Shown: in pieces, positions 23,988 to 35,720 of the stretch
How positions within the stretch are numbered: position 1 is the first letter of the stretch
Layout of the letters: every line of letters starts with the position of its first letter
Assembly (NCBI RefSeq): GCF_000003605.2
Contig: NW_003123557.1
Coordinates: 1 to 41,867 of the forward strand
DNA length: 41,867 nt
Reading direction: 5' to 3'
Source: Saccoglossus kowalevskii
Lineage: Eukaryota > Hemichordata > Enteropneusta > Harrimaniidae
Position numbers and translations under genes: made by a program
The notes under the pieces: model-generated
The model's database searches: none
The model's input: only the letters and a program-made list of their open reading frames with translations
What the model was told of the DNA's origin: nothing

Positions 23988-24520
23988 CAAATTGACTTGT
24001 CCCGTAATCCCAAATATAGAAAGATAGTCAAACAAACTTTGTCCTGTAATCCCAAGTTTAGAAAGATAGTCAAACAGTTTTGTCCCGTAATCCCAAATAT
24101 AGAAAGATAGTCAAACAGTTTTGTCCCGTAATCCCAAGTATAGAAGGATAGTCAAACAAACTTTGTCCCGTAATCCCAAATACAGAAAGATAGTCAAACA
24201 GTTTTGTCCCGTAATCCCAAGTATAGAAAGATAGTCAAACGGTTTTGTCCCGTAATCCCAAATATAGAAAGATAGTCAAACAGACTTGTCCCGTAATCCC
24301 AAGTATAGAAAGATAGTCAAACAAACTTTGTCCCGTAATCCCAAGTATAGAAAGATAGTCAAACAGATTTGTCCTGTAATCCCAAGTTTAGAAAGATTGT
24401 CAAACAGTTTTGTCCCGTAATCCCAAGTATAGAAAGATAGTCAAACAGTTTTGTCCCGTAATCCCAAATGTAGAAAGATAGTCAAACGGTTTTGTCCCGT
24501 AATCCCAAATATAGAAAGAT
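23988..24520 (+). repeat. Family A block, start copied from the 12.2-kb region
   Basis: 23991-24320 aligns to 12231-12560 at offset 11760, beginning with the ATTGACTTG tail followed by a TCCCG head, a 42-bp unit and AAGTTTAG. At 12.2 kb this A segment follows a B segment. Here the related B segment comes after it, at 24540, so the two modules occur in reversed order. Confidence 0.75.
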
Positions 24521-24960
24521 AGTCAAACAGATTTGTCCCGTAATCCCAAATACAGAAAGATAGTCAAACAGACTTGTCCTGTAATCCCAAGTATAGAAAG
24601 ATAGTCAAACAGTTTTGTCCCGTAATCCCAAGTATAGAAAGATAGTCAAACAGATTTGTTCCGTAATCCCAAGTATAGAGAGATAGTCAAACAGATTTGT
24701 CCCGTAATCCCAAATATAGAAAGATAGTCATACAGACTTGTCCCGTAATCCCAAATATAGAAATATAGTCAAATTGACTTGTCCAGTAATCCCAAATACA
24801 GAAAGATAGTCAAACAGTGTTGTCCCGTAATCCCAAGTATAGAAAGATAGTCAAACAGTTTTGTCCAGTAATCCCAAATATAGAAAGATAGTCAAACAGA
24901 TTTGTCCAGTAATCCCAAGTATAGAATGATAGTCAAACAGTTTTGTCCCGTAATCCCAAG
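24521..24960 (+). repeat. Family B block 5
   Basis: This short B segment is copied from or to 11752-12162 (offset 12788). The two share GTCATACAGAC, CAGTGTTG and the TCCAG head before GAATGATAG. It lies between A-type segments, showing that B modules of about ten monomers move as units. Confidence 0.82.
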
Positions 24961-27900
24961 TATAGAAAGATAGTCAAACAGATTTGTCCTGTAATCCCAA
25001 ATATAGAAAGATAGTCAAACAGTATTGTCCCGTAATCCCAAGTATAGAAAGATAGTCAAACAGACTTGTCCCGTAATCCCAAGTATAGAAAGATAGTCAA
25101 ACAAACTTTGTCCCGTAATCCCAAATATAGAAAGATTGTCAAACAGATTTGTCCTGTAATCCCAAATTTAGAAAAATAGTCAAACAGTTTTGTCATGTAA
25201 TCCCAAGTATAGAAAGATAGTCAAACCGACTTGTCCCGTAATCCCAAGTATAGAAAGATAGTCAAACAAACTTTGTCCCGTAATTCCAAGTATAGAAAGA
25301 TAGTCAAACAGATTTGTCCTGTAATCCCAAGTTTAGAAAGATAGTCAAACAGTTTTGTCCCGTAATCCCAAGTATAGAAAGATAGTCAAACAGACTTGTG
25401 CCGTAATCCCAAGTATAGAAAGATAGTCAAACAAACTTGTGCCGTAATGCCAAGTATAGAAAGATAGTCAAACAGTTGTGTCCCGTAATCCCATGTATAG
25501 AAAGATAGTCAAACAGACTTGTCCCGTAATGCCAAGTATACAAAGATAGTCAAACAGACTTGTCCCGTAATGCCAAGTATAGAAAGATAGTCAAACAGAC
25601 TTGTGCCGTAATACCAAGTATAGAAAGATAGTCAAACAGTTTTGTCCCGTAATCCCAAATACAGAAAGATAGTCAAACAGTTTTGTCCCGTAATCCCAAA
25701 TACAGAAAGATAGTCAAACAGTTTTGTCCCGTAATCCCAAGTATAGGATAGTCAAACAAACTCTGTCCCGTAATCCCAAATACAGAAAGATAGTCAAACA
25801 GTTTTGTCCCGTAATCCCAAGTCTAAAAGGATAGTCAAACAAACTTTGTCCCGTAATCCCAAATACAGAAAGATAGTCAAACAGATTTGTACCGTAATCC
25901 CAAGTATAGAAGGATAGTCAAACAAACTTTGTCCCGTAATCCCAAGTATAGAAAGATAGTCAAACAGACTTGTCCCGTAATCCCAAGTATAGAAAGATAG
26001 TCAAACAGATTTGTCCCGTAATCCCAAGTAGAGAAAGATAGTCAAACAGATTTGTCCTGTAATCCCAAGTATAGAAAGATAGTCAAACAGTTTTGTCCCG
26101 TAATCCCAAGTATAGAACGATAGTCAAACAGATTTGTCCTGTAATCCCAAGTATAGAAAGATAGTCAAACAGACTTGTCCCGTAATCCCAAGTATAGAAA
26201 GACAGTCAAACAAACTTTGTCCCGTAATCCCAAGTATAGAAAGATAGTCAAACAGATTTGTCCTGTAATCCCAAGTATAGAAACATAGTCAAACAGTTTT
26301 GTTCCGTAATCCCAAGTATAGAAAGATAGTGAAACAGACTTGTCCCGTAATCCCAAGTATAGAAAGATAGTCAAACAAACTTTGTCCCGTAATCCCAAGT
26401 ATAGAAAGATAGTCAAACAGATTTGTCCTGTAATCCCAAGTATAGAAAGATAGTCAAACAGTATTGTCCCGTAATCCCAAGTATAGAAAGATAGTCAAAC
26501 AGACTTGTCCCGTAATCCCAAGTATAGAAAGATAGTCAAACAAACTTTGTCCCGTAATCACCAAGTATAGAAAGATAGTCAAACAGATTTGTCCTGTAAT
26601 CCAAGTTAGAAAGATGTCAAACAGTTTGTCCCGTAATCCCAAGTATAGAAAGATAGTCAAACAGTTTTGTCCCGTAATCCCAAATATAGAAAGATAGTTA
26701 AACAAACTTTGTCCCGTAATCCCAAGTATAGAAAGATAGTCAAACAGATTTGTCCTGTAATCCCAAATTTAGAAAAATAGTCAAACAGTTTTGTCCCGTA
26801 ATCCCAAGTATAGAAAGATAGTCAAACAAAATTTGTCCCGTAATCCCAAGTATAGAAAGATAGTCAAACAGATTTGTCCTGTAATCCCAAGTTTAGAAAG
26901 ATTGTCAAACAGTTTTGTCCCGTAATCCCAAGTATAGAAAGATAGTCAAACAGTTTTGTCCCGTAATCCCAAATATAGAAAGATAGTCAAACAGTTTTGT
27001 CCCGTAATCCCAAGTATAGAAGGATAGTCAAACAAACTTTGTCCCGTAATCCCAAGTATAGAAAGATAGTCAAACAGATTTGTCCTGTAATCCCAAGTTT
27101 AGAAAGATTGTCAAACAGTTTTGTCCCGTAATCCCAAGTATAGAAAGATAGTCAAACAGTTTTGTCCCGTAATCCCAAATATAGAAAGATAGTCAAACAG
27201 TTTTGTCCCGTAATCCCAAGTATAGAAGGATAGTCAAACAAACTTTGTCCCGTAATCCCAAATACAGAAAGATAGTCAAACAGTTTTGTCCCATAATCCC
27301 AAGTATAGAAAGATAGTCAAAAGATTTTGTCCCGTAATCCCAAATATAGAAAGATAGTCAAACAGACTTGTCCCGTAATCCCTATGTATAGTAAGATAGT
27401 CAAACAAACTTTGTCCCGTAATCCCAAGTATAGAAAGATAGTCAAACAAACTTTGTCCCGTAATCCCAAGTATAAAAAGATAGTCAAACAGATTTGTCCT
27501 GTAATCCCAAGTTTAGAAAGATTGTCAAACAGTTTTGTCCCGTAATCCCAAGTATAGAAAGATAGTCAAACAGTTTTGTCCCGTAATCCCAAATATAGAA
27601 AGATAGTCAAACAGTTTTGTCCCGTAATCCCAAGTATAGAAGGATAGTCAAACAAACTTTGTCCCGTAATCCCAAATACAGAAAGATAGTCAAACAGACT
27701 TGTCCCGTAATCCCAAGTATAGAAAGATAGTCAAACAAACTTTGTCCCGTAATCCCAAGTATAGAAAGATAGTCAAACAGATTTGTCCTGTAATCCCAAG
27801 TTTAGAAAGATTGTCAAACAGTTTTGTCCCGTAATCCCAAGTATAGAAAGATAGTCAAACAGTTTTGTCCCGTAATCCCAAATATAGAAAGATAGTCAAA

Positions 27901-28030
27901 CAGTTTTGTCCCGTAATCCCAAGTATAGAAGGATAGTCAAACAAACTTTGTCCCGTAATCCCAAATACAGAAAGATAGTCAAACAGTTTTGTCCCGTAAT
28001 CCCAAATGTAGAAAGATAGTCAAACGGTTT
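24961..28030 (+). repeat. Family A block 5
   Basis: These A-type monomers include copies of 6970-7260 (at 25050-25340, offset 18080, marked by TGTCATGTAATCCC) and of 3640-4130 (at 25342-25915). The rare tail CAGTATTG appears near 25020 and 26460. GTAGAGAAAG followed by GAACGATAG first appears here, at 26028-26120, and recurs at 28.5, 30.3, 31.7 and 40.4 kb. Confidence 0.82.
26557..26630 (+). other. Indel cluster inside family A
   Basis: Five 1-bp changes fall in under 80 bases: ATCACCAAG (+1), ATCCAAG (-1), AAGTTAG (-1), GATGTC (-1) and CAGTTTG (-1). Most are in short homopolymers. No family change occurs here, but the A sub-arrangement differs on either side. Low consensus quality is a plausible cause. 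Confidence 0.6.
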
Positions 28031-28500
28031 GGTCCCGTAATCCCAAATATAGAAAGATAGTCAAACAGATTTGTCCCGTAATCCCAAATACAGAAAGATA
28101 GTCAAACAGACTTGTCCTGTAATCTCAAGTATAGTAAGATAGTCAAACAGTTTTGTCCCGTAAACCCAAGTATAGAAAGATAGTCAAACAGATTTGTCCC
28201 GTAATCCCAAGTATAGAGAGATAGTCAAACAGATTTGTCCCGTAATCCCAAATATAGAAAGATAGTCAAACAGACTTGTCCCGTAATCCCAAATATAGAA
28301 ATATAGTCAAATTGACTTGTCCAGTAATCCCAAATACAGAAAGATAGTCAGTCAGTGTTGTCCCGTAATCCCAAGTATAGAAAGATAGTCAAACAGTTTT
28401 GTCCAGTAATCCCAAATATAGAAAGATAGTCAAACAGATTTGTCCCGTAATCCCAAGTATAGAATGATAGTCAAACAGTTTTGTCCCGTAATCCCAAGTA
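27557..28500 (+). repeat. A-to-B module, copy of 21560-22480
   Basis: This aligns at offset 5997 to the second unit of the 987-bp repeat: CAGACTTG at 21698 and 27695, CGGTTTGG at 22028 and 28025, and TCAGTCAGTGTTG at 22351 and 28348. It shares GTAATCTCAAG (28121) with the 32.9-kb copy but lacks the 4-bp-shorter GTATAGATAG centre. After 28500 it returns to A and does not enter C. Confidence 0.86.
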
Positions 28501-29489
28501 TAGAAAGATAGTCAAACAGATTTGTCCCGTAATCCCAAGTAGAGAAAGATAGTCAAACAGATTTGTCCTGTAATCCCAAGTATAGAAAGATAGTCAAACA
28601 GTTTTGTCCCGTAATCCCAAGTATAGAACGATAGTCAAACAGATTTGTCCTGTAATCCCAAGTATAGAAAGATAGTCAAACAGACTTGTCCCGTAATCCC
28701 AAGTATAGAAAGACAGTCAAACAAACTTTGTCCCGTAATCCCAAGTATAGAAAGATAGTCAAACAGATTTGTCCTGTAATCCCAAGTATAGAAAGATAGT
28801 CAAACAGACTTGTCCCGTAATCCCAAGTACAGAAAGATAGTCAAACAGATTTGTCCTGTAATACCAAGTATAGTAAGATTGTCAAACAGTTTTGTCCCGT
28901 AATCCCAAGTATAGAAAGATAGTCAAACAGTTTTGTCCCGTAATCCCAAATATAGAAAGATAGTCAAACAGTTTTGTCCCGTAATCCCAAGTATAGAAAG
29001 ATAGTCAAACAGACTTGTCCCGTAATCCCAAGTATAGAAAGATAGTAAAACAAACTTTGTCCCGTAATACCAAGTATAGAAAGATAGTCAAACAGATTTG
29101 TCCTGTAATCCCAAGTTTAGAAAGATTGTCAAACAGTTTTGTCCCGTAATCCCAAGTATAGAAAGATAGTCAAACAGTTTTGTCCCGTAATCCCAAATAT
29201 AGAAAGATAGTCAAACAGTTTTGTCCCGTAATCCCAAGTATAGAAGGATAGTCAAACAAACTTTGTCCCGTAATCCCAAATACAGAAAGATAGTCAAACA
29301 GACTTGTCCCGTAATCCCAAGTATAGAAAGATAGTCAAACAAACTTTGTCCCGTAATCCCAAGTATAGAAAGATAGTCAAACAGTTTTGTCCCGTAATCC
29401 CAAGTATAGAAGGATAGTCAAACAAACTTTGTCCCGTAATCCCAAATACAGAAAGATAGTCAAACAGTTTTGTCCCGTAATCCCAAGTA

Positions 29490-32110
29490 TTGAAAGATAG
29501 TCAAACGGTTTTGTCCCGTAATCGCAAATATATAAAGATAGTCAAACAGACTTGTCCCGTAATCCCAAGTATAGAAAGATAGTCAAACAAAATTTGTCAC
29601 GTAATCCCAAGTATAGAAAGATAGTCAAACAGATTTGTCCTGTAATCCCAAGTTTAGAAAGATTGTCAAACGGTTTTGTCCCGTAATCCCAAATATAGAA
29701 AGATAGTCAAACAAACTTTGTTCCGTAATCCCAAATACAGAAAGATAGTCAAACAGTTTTGTCCCGTAATCCCAAGTATAGAAAGATAGTCAAACGGTTT
29801 TGTCCCGTAATCCCAAATATATAAAGATAGTCAAACAGATTTGTCCCATAATCCCAAATACAGAAAGATAGTCAAACAGACTTGTGCCGTAATCCCAAAT
29901 ACAGAAAGATAGTCAAACAGACTTGTGCCGTAATACCAAGTATAGAAAGATAGTCAAACAGTTTTGTCCCGTAATCCCAAATATAGAAAGATAGTCAAAC
30001 AGATTTGTCCCGTAATCCCAAATACAGAAAGATAGTCAAACAGACTTGTCCCGTAATCCCAAGTATAGAAAGATTGTCAAACAGATTTGTCCTGTAATCC
30101 CAAATACAGAAAGATAGTCAAACAGTTTTGTTCCGTAATCCCAAGTATAGAAAGATAGTCAAACAGATTTGTCCTGTAATCCCAAGTATAGAAAGATAGT
30201 CAAACAGTTTTGTCCCGTGATCCCAAGTATAGAAAGATAGTCAAACAGATTTGTCCCGTAATCCCAAGTAGAGAAAGATAGTCAAACAGATTTGTCCTGT
30301 AATCCCAAGTATAGAAAGATAGTCAAACAGTTTTGTCCCGTAATCCCAAGTATAGAACGATAGTCAAACAAATTTGTCCTGTAATCCCAAGTATAGAAAG
30401 ATAGTCAAACAGACTTGTCCCGTAATCCCAAGTACAGAAAGATAGTCAAACAGATTTGTCCTGTAATCCCAAGTATAGTAAGATTGTCAAACAGTTTTGT
30501 CCCGTAATCCCAAGTATAGAAAGACAGTCAAACAGTTTTGTCCCGTAATCCCAAATATAGAAAGATAGTCAAACGGTTTTGTCCCGTAATCCCAAATATA
30601 TAAAGATAGTCAAACAGACTTGTCCCGTAATCCCAAGTATAGAAAGATAGTCAAACAAAATTTGTCACGTAATCCCAAGTATAGAAAGATAGTCAAACAG
30701 ATTTGTCCTGTAATCCCAAGTTTAGAAAGATTGTCAAACGGTTTTGTCCCGTAATCCCAAATATAGAAAGATAGTCAAACAAACTTTGTTCCGTAATCCC
30801 AAATATAGAAAGATAGTCAAACGGTTTTGTCCCGTAATCCCAAATATATAAAGATAGTCAAACAGACTTGTCCCGTAATCCCAAGTATAGAAAGATAGTC
30901 AAACAAAATTTGTCACGTAATCCCAAGTATAGAAAGATAGTCAAACAGATTTGTCCTGTAATCCCAAGTTTAGAAAGATTGTCAAACGGTTTTGTCCCGT
31001 AATCCCAAATATAGAAAGATAGTCAAACAAACTTTGTTCCGTAATCCCAAATACAGAAAGATAGTCAAACAGTTTTGTCCCGTAATCCCAAGTATAGAAA
31101 GATAGTCAAACGGTTTTGTCCCGTAATCCCAAATATATAAAGATAGTCAAACAGATTTGTCCCATAATCCCAAATACAGAAAGATAGTCAAACAGACTTG
31201 TGCCGTAATCCCAAATACAGAAAGATAGTCAAACAGACTTGTGCCGTAATACCAAGTATAGAAAGACAGTCAAACAGTTTTGTCCCGTAATCCCAAATAT
31301 AGAAAGATAGTCAAACAGATTTGTCCCGTAATCCCAAATACAGAAAGATAGTCAAACAGACTTGTCCCGTAATCCCAAGTATAGAAAGATTGTCAAACAG
31401 ATTTGTCCTGTAATCCCAAATACAGAAAGATAGTCAAACAGTTTTGTCCCGTAATCCCAAGTATAGAAAGATAGTCAAACAGATTTGTCCTGTAATCCCA
31501 AGTTTAGAAAGATAGTCAAACAGTTTTGTCCCGTAATCCCAAGTATAGAAAGATAGTCAAACAGTTTTGTCCCGTAATCCCAAGTATAGAAAGATAGTCA
31601 AACAGATTTGTCCTGTAATACCAAGTATAGAAAGATAGTCAAACAGTTTTGTCCCGTAATCCCAAGTATAGAAAGATAGTCAAACAGATTTGTCCCGTAA
31701 TCCCAAGTAGAGAAAGATAGTCAGATTTGTCCTGTAATCCCAAGTATAGAAAGATAGTCAAACAGTTTTGTCCCGTAATCCCAAGTATAGAACGATAGTC
31801 AAACAGATTTGTCCTGTAATCCCAAGTATAGAAAGATAGTCAAACAGACTTGTCCCGTAATCCCAAGTACAGAAAGATAGTCAAACAGATTTGTCCTGTA
31901 ATCCCAAGTATAGTAAGATTGTCAAACAGTTTTGTCCCGTAATCCCAAGTATAGAAAGATAGTCAAACAGTTTTGTCCCGTAATCCCAAATATAGAAAGA
32001 TAGTCAAACAGTTTTGTCCCGTAATCCCAAGTATAGAAGGATAGTCAAACAAACTTTGTCCCGTAATCCCAAATACAGAAAGATTGTCAAACAGACTTGT
32101 CCCGTAATCC
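29490..32110 (+). repeat. Higher-order unit of 1,316 bp (32 monomers) in tandem
   Basis: Copies align at offset 1316: CAAAATTTGTCACG (29588, 30904) and the TCCCATAATCCC head (29844, 31160), then at offset 1439 for GTAGAGAAAG (30268, 31707) because the second copy holds three extra monomers. Within it a 6-monomer, 248-bp piece is itself doubled (CAAAATTTGTCACG at 30656 and 30904). The second copy also has GTCAGATTTG, a 4-bp loss near 31723. Confidence 0.85.
30560..31055 (+). repeat. Tandem duplication of 248 bp (6 monomers)
   Basis: Two nearly identical copies lie head to tail. Each holds a CGGTTTTG tail, AAATATATAAAG, CAGACTTG, CAAACAAAATTTG before a TCACG head, AAGTTTAG with GATTG, and CAAACTTTG before a TTCCG head. 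248 is 6 x 41 plus two bases from two 42-bp tails. The near-identity suggests it is among the youngest events visible. Confidence 0.85.
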
Positions 32111-32644
32111 CAAGTATAGAAAGATAGTCAAACAAACTTTGTCCCGTAATCCCAAGTATAGAAAGATAGTCAAACAGGTTTGTCCTGTAATCCCAAGTTT
32201 AGAAAGATTGTCAAACAGTTTTGTCCCGTAATCCCAAGTATAGAAAGATAGTCAAACACTTTTGTCCCGTAATCCCAAATATAGAAAGATAGTCAAACAG
32301 TTTTGTCCCGTAATCCTAAGTATAGAAGGATAGTCAAACAAACTTTGTCCCGTAATCCCAAATACAGAAAGATAGTCAAACAGTTTTGTCCCGTAATCCC
32401 AAGTATAGAAAGATAGTCAAACGGTTTTGTCCCGTAATCCCAAATATATAAAGAGAGTCAAACAGACTTGTCCTGTAATCCCAAGTATAGAAAGATAGTC
32501 AAACAAACTTTGTCCCGTAATCCCAAGTATAGAAAGATAGTCAAACAGATTTGTCCTGTAATCCCAAGTTTAGAAAGATTGTCAAACGGTTTTGTCCCGT
32601 AATCCCAAGTATAGAAAGATAGTCAAACAGTTTTGTCCCGTAAT

Positions 32645-32722
32645 CCACAAAATATAGAAAAGATAGTCAAACAGTTTTGTCCCGTAATCCCAAGTATAGA
32701 AGGATAGTCAAACAAAACTTTG
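32645..32722 (+). other. Indel cluster just before an A-to-B module
   Basis: Insertions are concentrated here: ATCCACAAAATATAG (+2), GAAAAGATAG (+1) and CAAACAAAACTTTG (+1). It lies within about 100 bases of the start of the duplicated B-C module at 32.7 kb. The cause may be the duplication junction itself or poor consensus. Confidence 0.6.
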
Positions 32723-33329
32723 TCCCGTAATCCCAAATACAGAAAGATAGTCAAACAGTTTTGTCCCGTAATCCCAAATGTAGAAAGATAGTCAAACGGT
32801 TTGGTCCCGTAATCCCAAATATAGAAAGATAGTCAAACAGATTTGTCCCGTAATCCCAAATACAGAAAGATAGTCAAACAGACTTGTCCTGTAATCTCAA
32901 GTATAGTAAGATAGTCAAACAGTTTTGTCCCGTAAACCCAAGTATAGAAAGATAGTCAAACAGATTTGTCCCGTAATCCCAAGTATAGAGAGATAGTCAA
33001 ACAGATTTGTCCCGTAATCCCAAATATAGAAAGATAGTCAAACAGACTTGTCCCGTAATCCCAAATATAGAAATATAGTCAAATTGACTTGTCCAGTAAT
33101 CCCAAATACAGAAAGATAGTCAGTCAGTGTTGTCCCGTAATCCCAAGTATAGAAAGATAGTCAAACAGTTTTGTCCAGTAATCCCAAATATAGAAAGATA
33201 GTCAAACAGATTTGTCCCGTAATCCCAAGTATAGAATGATAGTCAAACAGTTTTGTCCCGTAATCCCAAGTATAGATAGTCAAACAGATTTGTCCCGTAA
33301 TCCCAAATATAGAAAGATAGTCAAACAGA

Positions 33330-33925
33330 CTTGTCCCGTAATCCCAAGTATAGAAAGACAGTCAAACAGACTTGTCTCGTAATCCCAAGTATAGAAAGAT
33401 AGTCAAACAGACTTGTCTCGTAATCCCAAATATAGAAAGACAGTCAAACAGACTTGTCCCGTAATCCAAAGTATAGAAAGACAGTCAAACAGACTTGTCT
33501 CGTAATCCCAAGTATAGAAAGATAGTCAAACAGACTTGTCCCGTAATCCCAAATATAGAAAGATAGTCAAACAGACTTGTCCCGTAATCCCAAATATAGA
33601 AAGACAGTCAAACAGACTTGTCTCGTAATCCCAAGTATAGAAAGACAGTCAAACAGACTTGTCTCGTAATCCCAAATATAGAAAGACAGTCAAACAGACT
33701 TGTCCCGTAATCCCAATTATAGAAAGATAGTCATGCAGACTTGTCCCGTAATCCCAAGTATAGAAAGACAGTCAAACAGACTTGTCTCGTAATCCCAAAT
33801 ATAGAAAGACAGTCAAACAGACTTGTCCCGTAATCCCAAATATAGAAAGACAGTCAAACAGACTTGTCTCGTAATCCCAAATATAGAAAGACAGTCAAAC
33901 AGACTTGTCCCGTAATCCCAATTAT
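33330..33925 (+). repeat. Family C block, second copy
   Basis: Uniform GAAAGACAG/GAAAGATAG monomers with CAGACTTG tails and TCTCG/TCCCG heads, copied from or to 22561-23025. It has three additional monomers near 33400-33525, one with the private head-centre join GTAATCCAAAGTATAG. It ends at an AATTATAG monomer that switches to the tail CAGTTTTG and a TACCG head. Confidence 0.85.
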
Positions 33926-34799
33926 AGAAAGATAGTCAAACAGTTTTGTACCGTAATCCCAAGTATAGAAGGATAGTCAAACAAACTTTGTCCCGTAATC
34001 CCAAATACAGAAAGATAGTCAAACAGACTTGTCCCGTAATCCCAAGTATAGTAAGATAGTCAAACAGTTTTGTCCCGTAATCCCAAATACAGAAAGATAG
34101 TCAAACAGTGTTGTCCCGTAATCCCAAGTATAGAAAGATAGTCAAACAGTTTTGTCCAGTAATCCCAAATATAGAAAGATAGTCAAACAGTTTTGTCCCG
34201 TAATCCCAAATACAGAAAGATAGTCAAACAGTTTTGTCCCGTAATCCCAAATGTAGAAAGATAGTCAAACGGTTTGGTCCCGTAATCCCAAATATAGAAA
34301 GATAGTCAAACAGATTTGTTCCGTAATCCCAAATACAGAAAGATAGTCAAACAGACTTGTCCTGTAATCCCAAGTATAGTAAGATAGTCAAACAGTTTTG
34401 TCCCGTAAACCCAAGTATAGAAAGATAGTCAAACAGATTTGTCCCGTAATCCCAAGTATAGAGAGATAGTCAAACAGATTTGTCCCGTAATCCCAAATAT
34501 AGAAAGATAGTCAAACAGACTTGTCCCGTAATCCCAAATATAGAAATATAGTCAAATTGACTTGTCCAGTAATCCCAAATACAGAAAGATAGTCAGTCAG
34601 TGTTGTCCCGTAATCCCAAGTATAGAAAGATAGTCAAACAGTTTTGTCCAGTAATCCCAAATATAGAAAGATAGTCAAACAGATTTGTCCCGTAATCCCA
34701 AGTATAGAATGATAGTCAAACAGTTTTGTCCCGTAATCCCAAGTATAGATAGTCAAACAGATTTGTCCCGTAATCCCAAATATAGAAAGATAGTCAAAC

Positions 34800-35395
34800 A
34801 GACTTGTCCCGTAATCCCAAGTATAGAAAGACAGTCAAACAGACTTGTCTCGTAATCCCAAGTATAGAAAGATAGTCAAACAGACTTGTCTCGTAATCCC
34901 AAATATAGAAAGACAGTCAAACAGACTTGTCCCGTAATCCCAAGTATAGAAGACAGTCAAACAGACTTGTCTCGTAATCCCAAGTATAGAAAGATAGTCA
35001 AACAGACTTGTCCCGTAATCCCCAATATAGAAAGATAGTCAAACAGACTTGTCCCGTAATCCCAAATATAGAAAGACAGTCAAACAGACTTGTCTCGTAA
35101 TCCCAAATATAGAAAGACAGTCAAACAGACTTGTCCCGTAATACCAAATATAGAAAGACAGTCAAACAGACTTGTCCCGTAATCCCAAGTATAGAAAGAT
35201 AGTCAAACAGACTTGTCCCGTAATCCCAAATATAGAAAGATAGTCAAACAGACTTGTCCCGTAATCCCAAGTATAGAAAGACAGTCAAACAGACTTGTCT
35301 CGTAATCCCAAATATAGAAAGACAGTCAAACCGACTTGTCCCGTAATTCCAAATATAGAAAGACAGTCAAACAGACTTGTCCCGTAATCCCAATT
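34800..35395 (+). repeat. Family C block, third copy
   Basis: This has the same monomer types as the 33.3-kb C block, inside the second 1,473-bp unit. Private variants are GTATAGAAGACAG (1-bp loss), CCCCAATATAG near 35020, AATACCAAATATAG near 35145 and CAAACCGACTTG near 35330. The same AATTATAG-to-CAGTTTTG exit is used as in the 33.9-kb copy. Confidence 0.83.
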
Positions 35396-35720
35396 ATAGA
35401 AAGATAGTCAAACAGTTTTGTACCGTAATCCCAAGTATAGAAAGATAGTCAAACAGTTTTGTCCCGTAATCCCAAATATAGAAAGATAGTCAAACAGTTT
35501 TGTCCCGTAATCCCAAGTATAGAAGGATAGTCAAACAAACTTTGTCCCGTAATCCCAAATACAGAAAGATAGTCAAACAGACTTGTCCCGTAATCCCAAG
35601 TATAGTAAGATAGTCAAAAAGTTTTGTCCCGTAATCCCAAATACAGAAAGATAGTCAAACAGACTTGTCCCGTAATCCCAAGTATAGTAAGATAGTCAAA
35701 CAGTTTTGTCCCGTAATCCC

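Larger units (their letters stand above)
28501..32800 (+). repeat. Family A block 6
   Basis: This A-type array is organised as large tandem units. It contains the 1,316-bp repeat and the 248-bp repeat described separately, and several copies of a short module GTAGAGAAAG ... GAACGATAG ... AAGTACAG ... GTATAGTAAGATTG (28539, 30268, 31707). A private centre AAATATATAAAG marks the CGGTTTTG-tailed units between 29.5 and 32.5 kb. Confidence 0.82.
32725..35432 (+). repeat. Higher-order unit of 1,473 bp in tandem (A-B-C module)
   Basis: Copies at about 32725-33960 and 34197-35432 align at offset 1473: CGGTTTGG (32797, 34270), GTATAGATAG (33272, 34745 region) and the C-to-A junction CAGTTTTGTACCG (33941, 35413; offset 1472). 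The offset drops by one because of a 1-bp loss, GTATAGAAGACAG near 34942. The C sections differ internally (GTCATGCAGAC only in the first), so changes have occurred since duplication. Confidence 0.87.

Noticed and set aside
26165-26705. Two minus-strand open frames (26165-26416 and 26454-26705, 83 codons each)
   Set aside because: Both begin at TTG, not ATG, are made only of monomer translations, and end at the same TGA within the tail. The second runs through the indel cluster at 26.6 kb, which alters its frame at random.
27327-27545. Plus-strand open frame of 72 codons (SRNPKYRKIVKQ repeats)
   Set aside because: It starts at TTG and depends on several 42-bp units in a row keeping one frame open. 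It is satellite translation.
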